Below the pieces are notes generated by a model that was not told the origin of the DNA, did no database searches, and saw only the letters and a list, made by a program, of their open reading frames with translations. The translations under genes and the position numbers were made by a program. From NCBI GenBank assembly GCA_024234595.1, contig JACKNZ010000018.1:1-64000 (forward strand): a stretch of 64,000 nucleotides of DNA. Direction: 5' to 3'. Position 1 is the stretch's first letter; the number at the start of each line of letters is the position of its first letter. Below, in pieces: positions 53,303 through 61,281 of this stretch. Source of the stretch: Moraxellaceae bacterium. Its GTDB lineage: Bacteria; Pseudomonadota; Gammaproteobacteria; Pseudomonadales; Moraxellaceae.

Positions 53303-53454
53303 TATATTCTACTGATTAACTAACTTTCGTAAATTGACCATGAATCACATTGTAAAATTGACTATTGGTAAATCTTTCTAAAAATTACCACCCAATTAGC
53401 TACACTCAGTATAGGTGATTTTATGACACGTTGCGACACGTTAAGAAATAAAAA

Positions 53455-53471
53455 CCCTTGATATACAAGGG
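53455..53471 (-). terminator. Short hairpin downstream of yicC
   Basis: CCCTTG-atata-CAAGGG. It lies 42 bases beyond the yicC stop, downstream on the minus strand, with a T-rich stretch after it on that strand (TTTTTATTTCTT). The remaining sequence between 53303 and 53512 holds the direct repeat GACACGTT-gc-GACACGTT and no gene. Confidence 0.5.
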
Positions 53472-53512
53472 CTAATTATTAAGTTTGACACCTTAAAACA
53501 TGGCTTGATAGC

Positions 53513-54379
53513 TTATTCCAAGTTCTGAATCTGCTCTCGCATTTGCTCAATCAATACTTTGAGTTCTACCGAAGACAACGAGCTATCAGCACTCACCGAT
53601 TTAGAACCCAGCGTATTGGCTTCTCGGTTTAACTCTTGCATCAAAAAGTCGAGTTTACGTCCCACTGCACCACCCTGTTGCAATACCCGTTTAATTTCTA
53701 CCAAATGTGCACTTAAACGGTCGAGCTCTTCAGCGACATCAATTTTATGGGCAAATAACACCATTTCTTGCTCTAAACGGTCGTTATCAAGTTCGGCTTT
53801 AATATCATGTAAACGGTCGAGCATCCGTTGGCGGTGATAGGCCAAAATCTGTGGCATACGCTCGCGTACTTTAGTGCATTCAAGGGCGATTAAATCTAAG
53901 CGTTGAGCAATAAACTGTTGTAAGGCTTGGCCTTCGCGTTGGCGCATGGCCACAAAATCGCTCAAGGTATCATTAAACAAACTTTGTGTAGCTGCTAATA
54001 GGGCTTTTTGATTGGGTTCAGCCACACATACTACACCCGGAATACGCAAAATATCAGCGGCATTCAGTGGCGCAGCATGACGCGCCAATTGGTCAATTTG
54101 GCTGGCCGCTTCTACCAAACGTGTTGCTAGTTCTTGATTGATATGAATATTAGATAAATTGCTTTCAATCGCTTCGTGTTTAATCCAAATATCGACTTTG
54201 CCTCGACTTAGTTGTTGACGTAACTTGTCACGCAAGGGCATTTCTAATTCACGCACCACATCGGCTAAGCGTAAATTGGCTTCTAAATAACGTTGATTAA
54301 CAGAACGAATTTCGCACACTAGCAAACCAAAGTCGCCTCTTAACTCGCGGCGGGCAAAAGCCGTCATGCTGTAAATCAT
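53513..54379 (-). CDS. yicC: YicC-family endoribonuclease
   Basis: A 288-residue YicC-family protein: MIYSMTAFARRE at the start, VCEIRSVNQRYLEANLRL, and a C-terminal DFLMQELNREANTLGSKS. YicC is an endoribonuclease involved in small-RNA turnover. It is divergent from rph, as is common in this order, though a dispersed repeat lies in the shared promoter region. The previous codon at 54382 is also ATG. Confidence 0.95.
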   Translation of the reverse strand: MIYSMTAFARRELRGDFGLLVCEIRSVNQRYLEANLRLADVVRELEMPLRDKLRQQLSRGKVDIWIKHEAIESNLSNIHINQELATRLVEAASQIDQLARHAAPLNAADILRIPGVVCVAEPNQKALLAATQSLFNDTLSDFVAMRQREGQALQQFIAQRLDLIALECTKVRERMPQILAYHRQRMLDRLHDIKAELDNDRLEQEMVLFAHKIDVAEELDRLSAHLVEIKRVLQQGGAVGRKLDFLMQELNREANTLGSKSVSADSSLSSVELKVLIEQMREQIQNLE

Positions 54380-54476
54380 CATTAAACCTCAAAAAAAATA
54401 ATTCTTAACATCCGATTGTAGCCACTTCATCGTATAATTGGCGCAAAATTTTGTCATAGATTGAGCTAATAATTCA

Positions 54477-54600
54477 GGACTTACGCACTTCGCCGAAATT
54501 AGCGTGTTTTGCACCCTCACCCCAACCCTCTCCCTCAGGGAGAGGGAGGAGCATAGCGGAGGGTGAGGGCATGAACAAATAAGCGATAACCGCGTAAGTC
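54477..54600. repeat. ~97-bp dispersed hairpin element, copy 4, with a nested second repeat
   Basis: The arms match copy 3: GGACTTACGC ... CGCCGAAATTAGCG and AATAAGCGATAACCGCGTAAGTC. The core is replaced by a copy of the CCCTCACCC/GGGTGAGGG family (54514-54570) with an inner CTCCCTC-AGG-GAGGGAG-type hairpin. The whole thing is 124 bp and lies in the yicC-rph divergent region. Confidence 0.92.
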
Positions 54601-54647
54601 ATAAACTGTTTGTATTAGTTAATCTGTTTATTTATTGAGAATTAAAA

Positions 54648-55415
54648 ATGGCCAATTTACAACAAGCCTTAGTGGCATCTATTCCTAAAGACGCGGTGTT
54701 TAGACGGGGTAATGGACGTAATCCCGATGAATTGCGTACCGTCAAAATTACTCGCCATTTTACCAAACATGCCGAAGGTTCTGTGCTAATCGAATTTGGC
54801 GAAACTAAAGTTTTATGTACCGCTTCTGTTGAAGCAGGTGTGCCACGCTTTTTAAAAGGCAAAGGTGAGGGTTGGATTACCGCCGAATATGGTATGTTGC
54901 CCCGCGCTACCCATACCCGTAATGACCGAGAAGCCTCCAAAGGCAAACAAAGTGGTCGCACTTTAGAGATTCAGCGTTTAATTGGCCGTAGCTTACGTGC
55001 GATGGTTGATTTAAAAAAATTAGGTGAACATACCATTACCATTGACTGTGATGTCATTCAGGCAGATGGTGGCACACGCACAGCCTCTATTACGGGTGGA
55101 GCAGTGGCATTGGTTGATGCCTTAAACCATATGCGTGCCAAAAAAATGATTAAACATGACCCATTAACGCAAATGATTGCCGCTATTTCGGTGGGGGTAG
55201 TTAAAGGGCAAGCGGTATTAGATTTAGATTATGAAGAGGACTCTAATTGTGATACCGATATGAATGTGGTGATGAGTCAACAAGGTGGCTTTGTGGAAGT
55301 GCAAGGCACAGCCGAAGGCAAACCATTTAGCCGAGAACAAGCCGATGCTATGTTGATATTAGCGGAGCAGGGGATTAAAACCTTGATTCAGTCCCAACAA
55401 CAAGCATTAGCATAA
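54648..55415 (+). CDS. rph: Ribonuclease PH
   Basis: A 255-residue phosphorolytic exoribonuclease. The start RRGNGRNPDELRTVKITRHF, the central GMLPRATHTRNDREASKGKQ and the catalytic DCDVIQADGGTRTASITGG are the full RNase PH set. It trims tRNA 3' ends. Residues before RRGNGR are a ~17-residue N-terminal extension. It is the first gene after the divergent promoter shared with yicC. Confidence 0.97.
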   Translation: MANLQQALVASIPKDAVFRRGNGRNPDELRTVKITRHFTKHAEGSVLIEFGETKVLCTASVEAGVPRFLKGKGEGWITAEYGMLPRATHTRNDREASKGKQSGRTLEIQRLIGRSLRAMVDLKKLGEHTITIDCDVIQADGGTRTASITGGAVALVDALNHMRAKKMIKHDPLTQMIAAISVGVVKGQAVLDLDYEEDSNCDTDMNVVMSQQGGFVEVQGTAEGKPFSREQADAMLILAEQGIKTLIQSQQQALA

Positions 55416-55567
55416 TGGTACTCAGATAGATTGCTTTTGATACAGGTGTATAAAAGCAATTCTGCCGTTAAAATAAAAATGTGATGCGGTTATCATAAAT
55501 GATTTTTTGATATTGTACGCTTGTACAAAATGAGCTAATCATAAAATCGTATGACGATATTTGACAG

Positions 55568-55591
55568 CTTGTGTCCAAAGTGGGACACAAG
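55568..55591. promoter_or_regulatory. CTTGTGTCC inverted repeat, possible operator or hairpin
   Basis: CTTGTGTCC-aaagtg-GGACACAAG, a perfect 9-bp stem about 105 bases upstream of the broken Hpt gene. It could be an operator or a transcript hairpin after rph. Otherwise I see nothing in 55416-55694. Confidence 0.4.
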
Positions 55592-55694
55592 AATAAGGTG
55601 GGTGTGACGCATTTTGTCGCTATTTTGCTATCGTTCGTAACAACAATTGCCTAAAATCCACACATATGTTTTACAATCATACAAGTTGCCTCGT

Positions 55695-56057
55695 ATGTTA
55701 AATCAAGAGACTCCACATTTAAACATATTAGATATTTCAGTGCTAGTTACGCTTGGAGGCACAGCAGGATTAGCATAACCATTAGTAAAGCGTGTCATTG
55801 CGCTTTTTCAGCAAGAAGCTAATACAATGGTTAACGGAATTAGCACTGCCTTGGCAAACACAGACCTAGAGCAGGCTTTTCGTTTGGCGCACTCGTTAAA
55901 GTCTTCTTCCTTAGCGATAGGTGCTTATGCACTCGCCGATATTGCAAAACAAATAGAATACGCTGCAAAGCGGCAGCAAATCATGCAGTTTGACAGTTTG
56001 CTCAACAATTTGCATGAGCAATACCAGCAGTTAATTGGTAAATTAGCTGTGCTATAG
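55695..56057 (+). pseudogene. Histidine phosphotransfer (Hpt) protein interrupted by one TAA
   Basis: From the ATG at 55695 the frame codes for an Hpt-domain protein. A TAA at 55776-55778 follows after 27 codons, then the same frame runs open to 56057. The part after the stop includes the phosphotransfer histidine in FRLAHSLKSSSLAIGAYALA, as in Hpt domains of phosphorelays. An internal ATG at 55827 could restart translation and give a 76-residue protein with the histidine but without the first helix. It lies 61 bases before the REC-GGDEF-EAL gene, its likely partner. Confidence 0.75.
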
Positions 56058-56118
56058 ATTTTTATTTGTATGATGGCTTAAAGAATAAAACATCTTACAG
56101 TTTTGGGTAGATAGTGTT

Positions 56119-58257
56119 ATGGCGCAAAAAAAAGTTCTTCTTATTGATGACGACAAAGTCATTTGCGAGATTGCCTTACAACTCTTGTCAGAAGAAGGAT
56201 TTACTGTCATTACCGCTCAAACTGCCGCTTTGGGTTTACAAGCGGCAGCGGAGCATAAACCAGATTTAGTGTTGTTAGATGTGGTGTTGCCCGATTTAAA
56301 TGGCTACAGTGTTTGTCAGCAAATACGCGCCTCTGCACCGCATTTGCCTATTATTATGCTGACAGGTTTAGACGATAACGAGTCGATTGTGCAGGCCTAT
56401 GAATGTGGAGCAACTGACTTTTTTGCCAAACCGATTAAATGGAAGTTATTGGGTTATCGTATCCATTATATTTTGCGAGCCAGCCGTACTCTCGAGCAGT
56501 TAACTCACAGCGAAACCGCCTTGGCTAATGCTCAGCGTTTAGCGCATTTAGGCAGTTGGGAATGGTATCCACAAGAAGATAGAACCGAACGCTCCGATGA
56601 GTATTACCGTATTTATGGTGCTGACAAAGCCTTATTACCTGCCTCAATGTTTGCCATTTTGCCGCAAGTTCATGTCGAAGACCAAGTACGAGTCAAAAAA
56701 GCATTAGAACAAGCAAAAAAACATGCACAATCATATCAGCAAGAATTTAGAATCTCTGCCCCCCACAATGGCATGCGCGTGTTGCATGAGCAAGCGCGTG
56801 TTTTTACTAAGCCAACAGGTGAAATTGATTATATCGAAGGTATTACCCAAGATATTACCGAGTTAGTAGATGCTCAAAAGCGCATTCGCAGCCTTGCTTA
56901 TTATGATAATTTAACAGGCTTAGCAAACAGACAACTATTTAGGGAGTTATTGCAACACGAATTGCAACGCGCCTTACGCCAAAATACTCAATGTGCCTTG
57001 TTGTTTATCGACTTAGACCGTTTTAAACGCATTAACGATACCTTGGGTCAACCTGCAGGCGATATTGTGTTACAAACGATTGGTAATCGTATTAACTCCT
57101 GTATTCGTGGTTGCGATGTTGCTGCATTACATTACGAAGATGATCAAAAGTCTGAGCAGGTAGCTCGATTAGGCAGTGATGAGTTTACGGTTATTTTGAC
57201 CGATATTGATCAGCCAGAAGATGCTGCTCAAATTGTACAGCGTATTTTAGACGCGATTGCACAGCCTATCGAAGGCTTAGGGCAAGAAGTATTAGTATCG
57301 GCTAGTATTGGTATTGCTTTAGGGCCTCAAGATGGCTCCGACGTCGAAACCCTGATAAAAAATGCCGATTTGGCGATGTATGCCGCCAAAGATAAAGGGC
57401 GTAATACCTATCAATTTTTTGATAAAACCATGAATGATGTGGTGTTAGATAAATTTGCCCTCGAAAATGATTTGCGTAAAGCCATTGAGCAAGACCAATT
57501 AGAGTTGTACTTTCAGCCCAAAATCAATCCATTGACAGGGATTATTGTCGGGGCCGAGGTTTTATTACGTTGGAAACATCCACAACGGGGCATGGTCTCC
57601 CCCTTAACCTTTATTCCGATTGCCGAAGAATCGGGTTTTATTGTCGAATTGGGTACTTGGGTGTTACAGCAAGCCTGCCAAATCAATCATGACTGGCAAG
57701 CACAAGGAATGCCGATAGTCCCGTTGGCCATTAACTTGTCAGCCGCAAATTTTAACCATCCTAATTTGTTGCCTGATATTAAGCGTACCCTCACTGATTT
57801 GTCGTTGAGTCCAAACTGCTTAGTGATTGAACTAACCGAAGGTATTTTGATGACCGATGTTCAAGAAACGGTCGAAACCTTAAAAGCACTCAAAGATATG
57901 GGGATTTATTTGTCGGTTGATGACTTTGGTACAGGCTATTCCTCACTCAGTTATCTAAAGCGTTTTCCGCTTGATGAATTAAAAATCGACAAAGGTTTTG
58001 TGCAGGATATTATCAATGACCCCAACGATGCCGCCATTACCGCCGCGATTATTGGTTTAGCACAAAATTTAAAATTAAATGTCGTTGCGGAAGGCGTTGA
58101 AACCACTGAACAGGCCGATTTTTTGTTGCGTCGTGGTTGCAACACCATGCAAGGTTATTTGTTTGCTAAACCCATGCCACGCCGTGACTTTGAACAACTG
58201 TTACAAGCGGGGATAGATATGCGTGATATGCAAGCGGTGTTTATGGTGGATTATTAG
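56119..58257 (+). CDS. Response regulator with REC-PAS-GGDEF-EAL domains
   Basis: A 712-residue protein: a receiver domain (1-125, phospho-acceptor Asp54 in LVLLDVVLPD), a PAS domain (about 135-255), GGDEF (about 265-430) and EAL (about 450-700). The GGDEF motif is degenerate (RLGSDEF, near 352). The EAL site reads EVL, but the other catalytic blocks (NLSAANF, ELTEGILM, DDFGTGYSSLSYL, VVAEGVE) are intact. I infer a c-di-GMP phosphodiesterase regulated by phosphorylation. The stop codon lies in a heptamer array. Confidence 0.92.
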   Translation: MAQKKVLLIDDDKVICEIALQLLSEEGFTVITAQTAALGLQAAAEHKPDLVLLDVVLPDLNGYSVCQQIRASAPHLPIIMLTGLDDNESIVQAYECGATDFFAKPIKWKLLGYRIHYILRASRTLEQLTHSETALANAQRLAHLGSWEWYPQEDRTERSDEYYRIYGADKALLPASMFAILPQVHVEDQVRVKKALEQAKKHAQSYQQEFRISAPHNGMRVLHEQARVFTKPTGEIDYIEGITQDITELVDAQKRIRSLAYYDNLTGLANRQLFRELLQHELQRALRQNTQCALLFIDLDRFKRINDTLGQPAGDIVLQTIGNRINSCIRGCDVAALHYEDDQKSEQVARLGSDEFTVILTDIDQPEDAAQIVQRILDAIAQPIEGLGQEVLVSASIGIALGPQDGSDVETLIKNADLAMYAAKDKGRNTYQFFDKTMNDVVLDKFALENDLRKAIEQDQLELYFQPKINPLTGIIVGAEVLLRWKHPQRGMVSPLTFIPIAEESGFIVELGTWVLQQACQINHDWQAQGMPIVPLAINLSAANFNHPNLLPDIKRTLTDLSLSPNCLVIELTEGILMTDVQETVETLKALKDMGIYLSVDDFGTGYSSLSYLKRFPLDELKIDKGFVQDIINDPNDAAITAAIIGLAQNLKLNVVAEGVETTEQADFLLRRGCNTMQGYLFAKPMPRRDFEQLLQAGIDMRDMQAVFMVDY

Positions 58258-58302
58258 CAGTTAGCAGTTAGCAGTTAGCAGTTAGCAGTTAGCAGTTAGC
58301 AG
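58254..58302. repeat. Heptamer tandem array B (CAGTTAG unit)
   Basis: Seven perfect units of TTAGCAG. It provides the TAG stop of the GGDEF-EAL gene on the plus strand and the TAA stop of the four-helix-bundle gene on the minus strand. It fills the convergent gap between them. Confidence 0.97.
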
Positions 58303-58652
58303 TTTATCCGTGTTTTTTGTAGGATAGCAAATAGTATTTTGGCGATTTCGTCGGCATCGGCAAAAAGACTGGTATATAGCGGTAAAGCCAAATACTGGCT
58401 ATCTTTTAATAACGAAAGCCAGTACTTTGTTTCTAAAGTCTCTTTGTATGCGATGCTGACTTTAGCTGAAAAATCAGCGCGTGAGATAGCCCCATTAGCC
58501 TCTGCAAGGTTTGCTCCAATCGATGTACCGCAGCGCAAAACCTGTTTCGATATGACATACTCACGATGTTCATGATTAAGGTATTGGCAAAGTTTTACTA
58601 TTCTAATCGCTAGTTGATAGGCTTTATCATAAGCTACACTATTAGGTATCAT
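58296..58652 (-). CDS. Four-helix-bundle protein (IVP/S23-related)
   Basis: A 118-residue helical protein of the four-helix-bundle family related to intervening-sequence-encoded proteins of 23S rRNA: AYQLAIRIVKLCQYL, SKQVLRCGTSIGANLAEANGA and KVSIAYKETLETKYWLSLL. Its function is unknown. I chose the ATG at 58652 with AAGGA nine bases upstream; a GTG at 58694 lies inside a repeat array. The gene is bounded on both sides by heptamer arrays, which suggests it moves as a cassette. Confidence 0.88.
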   Translation of the reverse strand: MIPNSVAYDKAYQLAIRIVKLCQYLNHEHREYVISKQVLRCGTSIGANLAEANGAISRADFSAKVSIAYKETLETKYWLSLLKDSQYLALPLYTSLFADADEIAKILFAILQKTRINC

Positions 58653-58682
58653 GTTTACACATCCTTGTGGATATCGTACAAC

Positions 58683-58738
58683 TTCACTGTTCACTGTTCA
58701 CTGTTCACTGTTCACTGTTCACTGTTCACTGTTCACTG
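58683..58738. repeat. Heptamer tandem array C (CAGTGAA unit)
   Basis: Eight perfect units of TTCACTG, reading CAGTGAA in the direction of the methyltransferase gene, whose last codon and TGA stop are formed by the first unit. It lies between two minus-strand genes. Confidence 0.97.
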
Positions 58739-59332
58739 TTTCTCTGCCATAGCAACTGTATAAGTCTTACCTTGTTTTAATTTACTATAATTACCAAACA
58801 CTTCCTTAAAGGTACGGCTAATAAAGTCACGCAAGCCGTTAATAGTCACGACATAAAAGCGACCACCCACCTCTAAATGCTCAAAGGCATCATACAAATA
58901 CAAATAATGTTGCTCTTTGCTCACCTTAGCAGGTAAGTTAGACAAAATAATATCAAATTTGCGATTGCCCACCGCGCTAAAGCCGTTACTTAACATCACT
59001 TCGGTATTGTGTAGCTTGTTATGGTCGCAGTTTTTGCGTGCATAATCGACAGCCACAAAATCTTTATCCACTAATACGCTCGTACCTTGAGGGGCTTTTT
59101 TGGCACAGACCATGCCCAAAATGCCATAACCACAACCGACATCCAAACAATTATCGGTTGGCTTAAACTCCACATGGTCAAGTAATAATAATGAGCCTTC
59201 ATCTAAACTCTCGGGCGAAAATATCCCCCACGTTGAATGAAAGGTATAATCATCGCCTAATACATTGTCAGAAAAAACAATATCTTGCCGCCATTTGGCT
59301 AAGGTGGCGGCATCAAGTGCAGGTTTACTCAT
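58733..59332 (-). CDS. RsmC-like SAM-dependent methyltransferase
   Basis: A 199-residue methyltransferase of the MTS/RsmC type. Residues ~35-50 (STWGIFSPESLDEGSLLLLD) and motif I (CLDVGCGYGILGMVCAKK) match RsmC's catalytic domain. The substrate motif reads SNLPAK in place of the NPPF of rRNA guanine methyltransferases, so the target is uncertain. It is half the length of E. coli RsmC, lacking the N-terminal domain. It overlaps the upstream lipoprotein gene by four bases (ATGA). Confidence 0.82.
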   Translation of the reverse strand: MSKPALDAATLAKWRQDIVFSDNVLGDDYTFHSTWGIFSPESLDEGSLLLLDHVEFKPTDNCLDVGCGYGILGMVCAKKAPQGTSVLVDKDFVAVDYARKNCDHNKLHNTEVMLSNGFSAVGNRKFDIILSNLPAKVSKEQHYLYLYDAFEHLEVGGRFYVVTINGLRDFISRTFKEVFGNYSKLKQGKTYTVAMAEKQ

Positions 59333-59691
59333 GGTGCGGTTGTTGCTGGTGTTGGTAATGGAACAGGATTGGCACGTAAGGTTTCATAAGAGCTTTCGGC
59401 ATCGGCCATTTCTTTTTTGCCGTCAATCATCATTTGCTCGCCGTCAATCATCATTTTTTCGCCTTTAGTAATCATTTCTTTACCATCTGCAATATTTTGT
59501 TGGCCTTTTTCTTTAAGTTTCGCGCCTTTTGTGACCATTGTGCTGCCATTGTCCCATTTCTTGGCAATCGCTTGTGCCTGTCCACCTTGAGTCATTAAAC
59601 GGCCAGCAAAAGTGTCACCTTTGGGCGTGGTGCTGCAAGCGGATAAAGTAGCCAGTAAGGCAATAGGTAAAATTAAAAATGTTTTTTTCAT
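59329..59691 (-). CDS. Small lipoprotein with repeated MMIDG motif
   Basis: A 120-residue lipoprotein: lipobox LSAC near residue 19, then a Gly/Lys/Met-rich helical part with approximate repeats (KEMITKGEKMMIDGEQMMIDGKKE). It ends in a Pro-rich tail. I recognise no family. It is translationally coupled to the methyltransferase gene by an ATGA overlap. It may be a structural envelope lipoprotein (inference). Confidence 0.75.
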   Translation of the reverse strand: MKKTFLILPIALLATLSACSTTPKGDTFAGRLMTQGGQAQAIAKKWDNGSTMVTKGAKLKEKGQQNIADGKEMITKGEKMMIDGEQMMIDGKKEMADAESSYETLRANPVPLPTPATTAP

Positions 59692-59753
59692 GGTATTTAT
59701 CCTAAAAATAAAAAAGATATGTACGAATAATCTATAAATACCCTATTGTGGCA

Positions 59754-60530
59754 CTATACGTCAAATTGATAGTCGATAATCAACGGGGCATGGTCAGACA
59801 AAGGGGTATCTTTGTAAACGCTAGCCTGACTCAGCGTATCAGCCAAATCAGGACTAATAATCTGATAATCAATGCGCCACCCGACATTATTTTGTCTGGC
59901 TCGGCCACGATTCGACCACCATGTATAGGCATTATCTTCTTCGCTAGGATGTAGTTTGCGGTAAGCATCCACATAACCGACTTCATTAAACAAGGTATCT
60001 AACCAAGCACGTTCATGGGGCAAAAAGCCTGAGTTTTTAAGGTTGCCGCGCCAGTTTTTAAGGTCAATTTCTTGGTGGGCAATGTTCCAATCACCACAAA
60101 TAATGATGGATTTGTTTTGCTCACGCCATTGTTGCATGATAGGCAAGAATTGACTCAAAAAATCATCTTTTTTGGCTTGTGCTTCGGGCGAGCTAGAGCC
60201 AGAAGGCAAATACAGCGAGGCAATGGTCAGTTGACCAAAACGTGCCGCGATATAACGCCCTTCATCATCACATAATGCAAAGCCTAAACCCTTATCAATG
60301 GCGTTGGGTTGTTGACGCGAATAAATGGCCGTGCCTGCATAGCCAGCTTTTTGGGCAGGAAAAAAATGTACATACCAACCTTGTGGTTGATGTTCTAAAT
60401 TTAATTGATGATGTTGAATGCGAATTTCTTGCAAACACACCACATCGGCATTACTTTGCTCTAGCCAGTCAAAAAAGCCCTTGTTGGTGGCCGAGCGCAA
60501 GCCATTAACATTAACCGAAACCACACGCAT
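59754..60530 (-). CDS. Exonuclease III-family protein, Crc homologue with intact active site
   Basis: A 258-residue protein of the ExoIII/Crc family. Length and segments such as MRVVSVNVNGLR and PHERAWLDTLFNEVGYVDA match Pseudomonas Crc, and the gene is divergent from pyrE as crc is. Unlike Pseudomonas Crc, the nuclease residues are kept: VCLQEIRI (metal-binding Glu), GDWNIAH (Asp/Asn) and SDHAP (Asp/His). It may therefore be an active AP endonuclease/exonuclease, a regulator, or both. Confidence 0.9.
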   Translation of the reverse strand: MRVVSVNVNGLRSATNKGFFDWLEQSNADVVCLQEIRIQHHQLNLEHQPQGWYVHFFPAQKAGYAGTAIYSRQQPNAIDKGLGFALCDDEGRYIAARFGQLTIASLYLPSGSSSPEAQAKKDDFLSQFLPIMQQWREQNKSIIICGDWNIAHQEIDLKNWRGNLKNSGFLPHERAWLDTLFNEVGYVDAYRKLHPSEEDNAYTWWSNRGRARQNNVGWRIDYQIISPDLADTLSQASVYKDTPLSDHAPLIIDYQFDV

Positions 60531-60606
60531 GAATAGTTTGCCTTGATTAAATAGTATCGAGGTGAATATGATAACCGCATCATCATTGTGAGCAGAAGTA
60601 ATTATT

Positions 60607-61281
60607 ATGAAAGAATATCAACGAGCCTTTATTAAATTGGCAATGTATCGTGATGTTTTAAGATTTGGTTTATTTACCCTCAAGTCAGGCCGCAAAAGTC
60701 CGTATTTTTTTAATGCGGGTTTATTTCAAGATGGTTTGGCGTTGTCTGCCTTGGGCAAATGTTATGCCGAAGCCATTAAAAATTCTGGTATTGAATTTGA
60801 CGTGATTTTTGGCCCAGCTTACAAAGGCATTCCCATTGCCAGTGCCACCGCAGTGCAATTACACGACCAGTATGGCATTAACAAACCGTGGTGTTTTAAT
60901 CGTAAAGAAGCCAAAGACCACGGCGAAGGTGGTAATTTGGTGGGTGCAGCCTTACAAGGTAAGCGGGTATTGATTATTGATGATGTGATTACCGCAGGCA
61001 CAGCTATCAGGGAAGTACTGGATATTTTAGAACAGCAACACGCCATTCCAGCAGGGATTGTGGTGGCTTTAGATAGACAAGAGCGTGGCACAGGTGAGTT
61101 ATCGGCCATTCAAGAAATTGTGCAACAACATCATATTCCTGTGGTGTCGATTATTAAATTAGATTTGATTGTTGAATATTTGCGCGAGCAGGGTGGTCAT
61201 CAGGAGTTAGTGGCTGCCATGACAGCCTATCGAGGCAAATATGGTGCGCGTGATTTAGACCAATGGGCAGAGGGTATTTAA
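60607..61281 (+). CDS. pyrE: Orotate phosphoribosyltransferase
   Basis: A 224-residue enzyme with the phosphoribosyl motif VLIIDDVITAGTAIRE and the start FGLFTLKSGRKSPYFFNAG. It makes orotidine monophosphate in pyrimidine synthesis. Its TAA shares a base with the ATG of gshB. It is divergent from the Crc/ExoIII gene. Confidence 0.97.
   Translation: MKEYQRAFIKLAMYRDVLRFGLFTLKSGRKSPYFFNAGLFQDGLALSALGKCYAEAIKNSGIEFDVIFGPAYKGIPIASATAVQLHDQYGINKPWCFNRKEAKDHGEGGNLVGAALQGKRVLIIDDVITAGTAIREVLDILEQQHAIPAGIVVALDRQERGTGELSAIQEIVQQHHIPVVSIIKLDLIVEYLREQGGHQELVAAMTAYRGKYGARDLDQWAEGI

Noticed and set aside
58254..58738. CRISPR-like array
   Set aside because: Units are 7 bases, contiguous and without spacers; they are simple tandem repeats.
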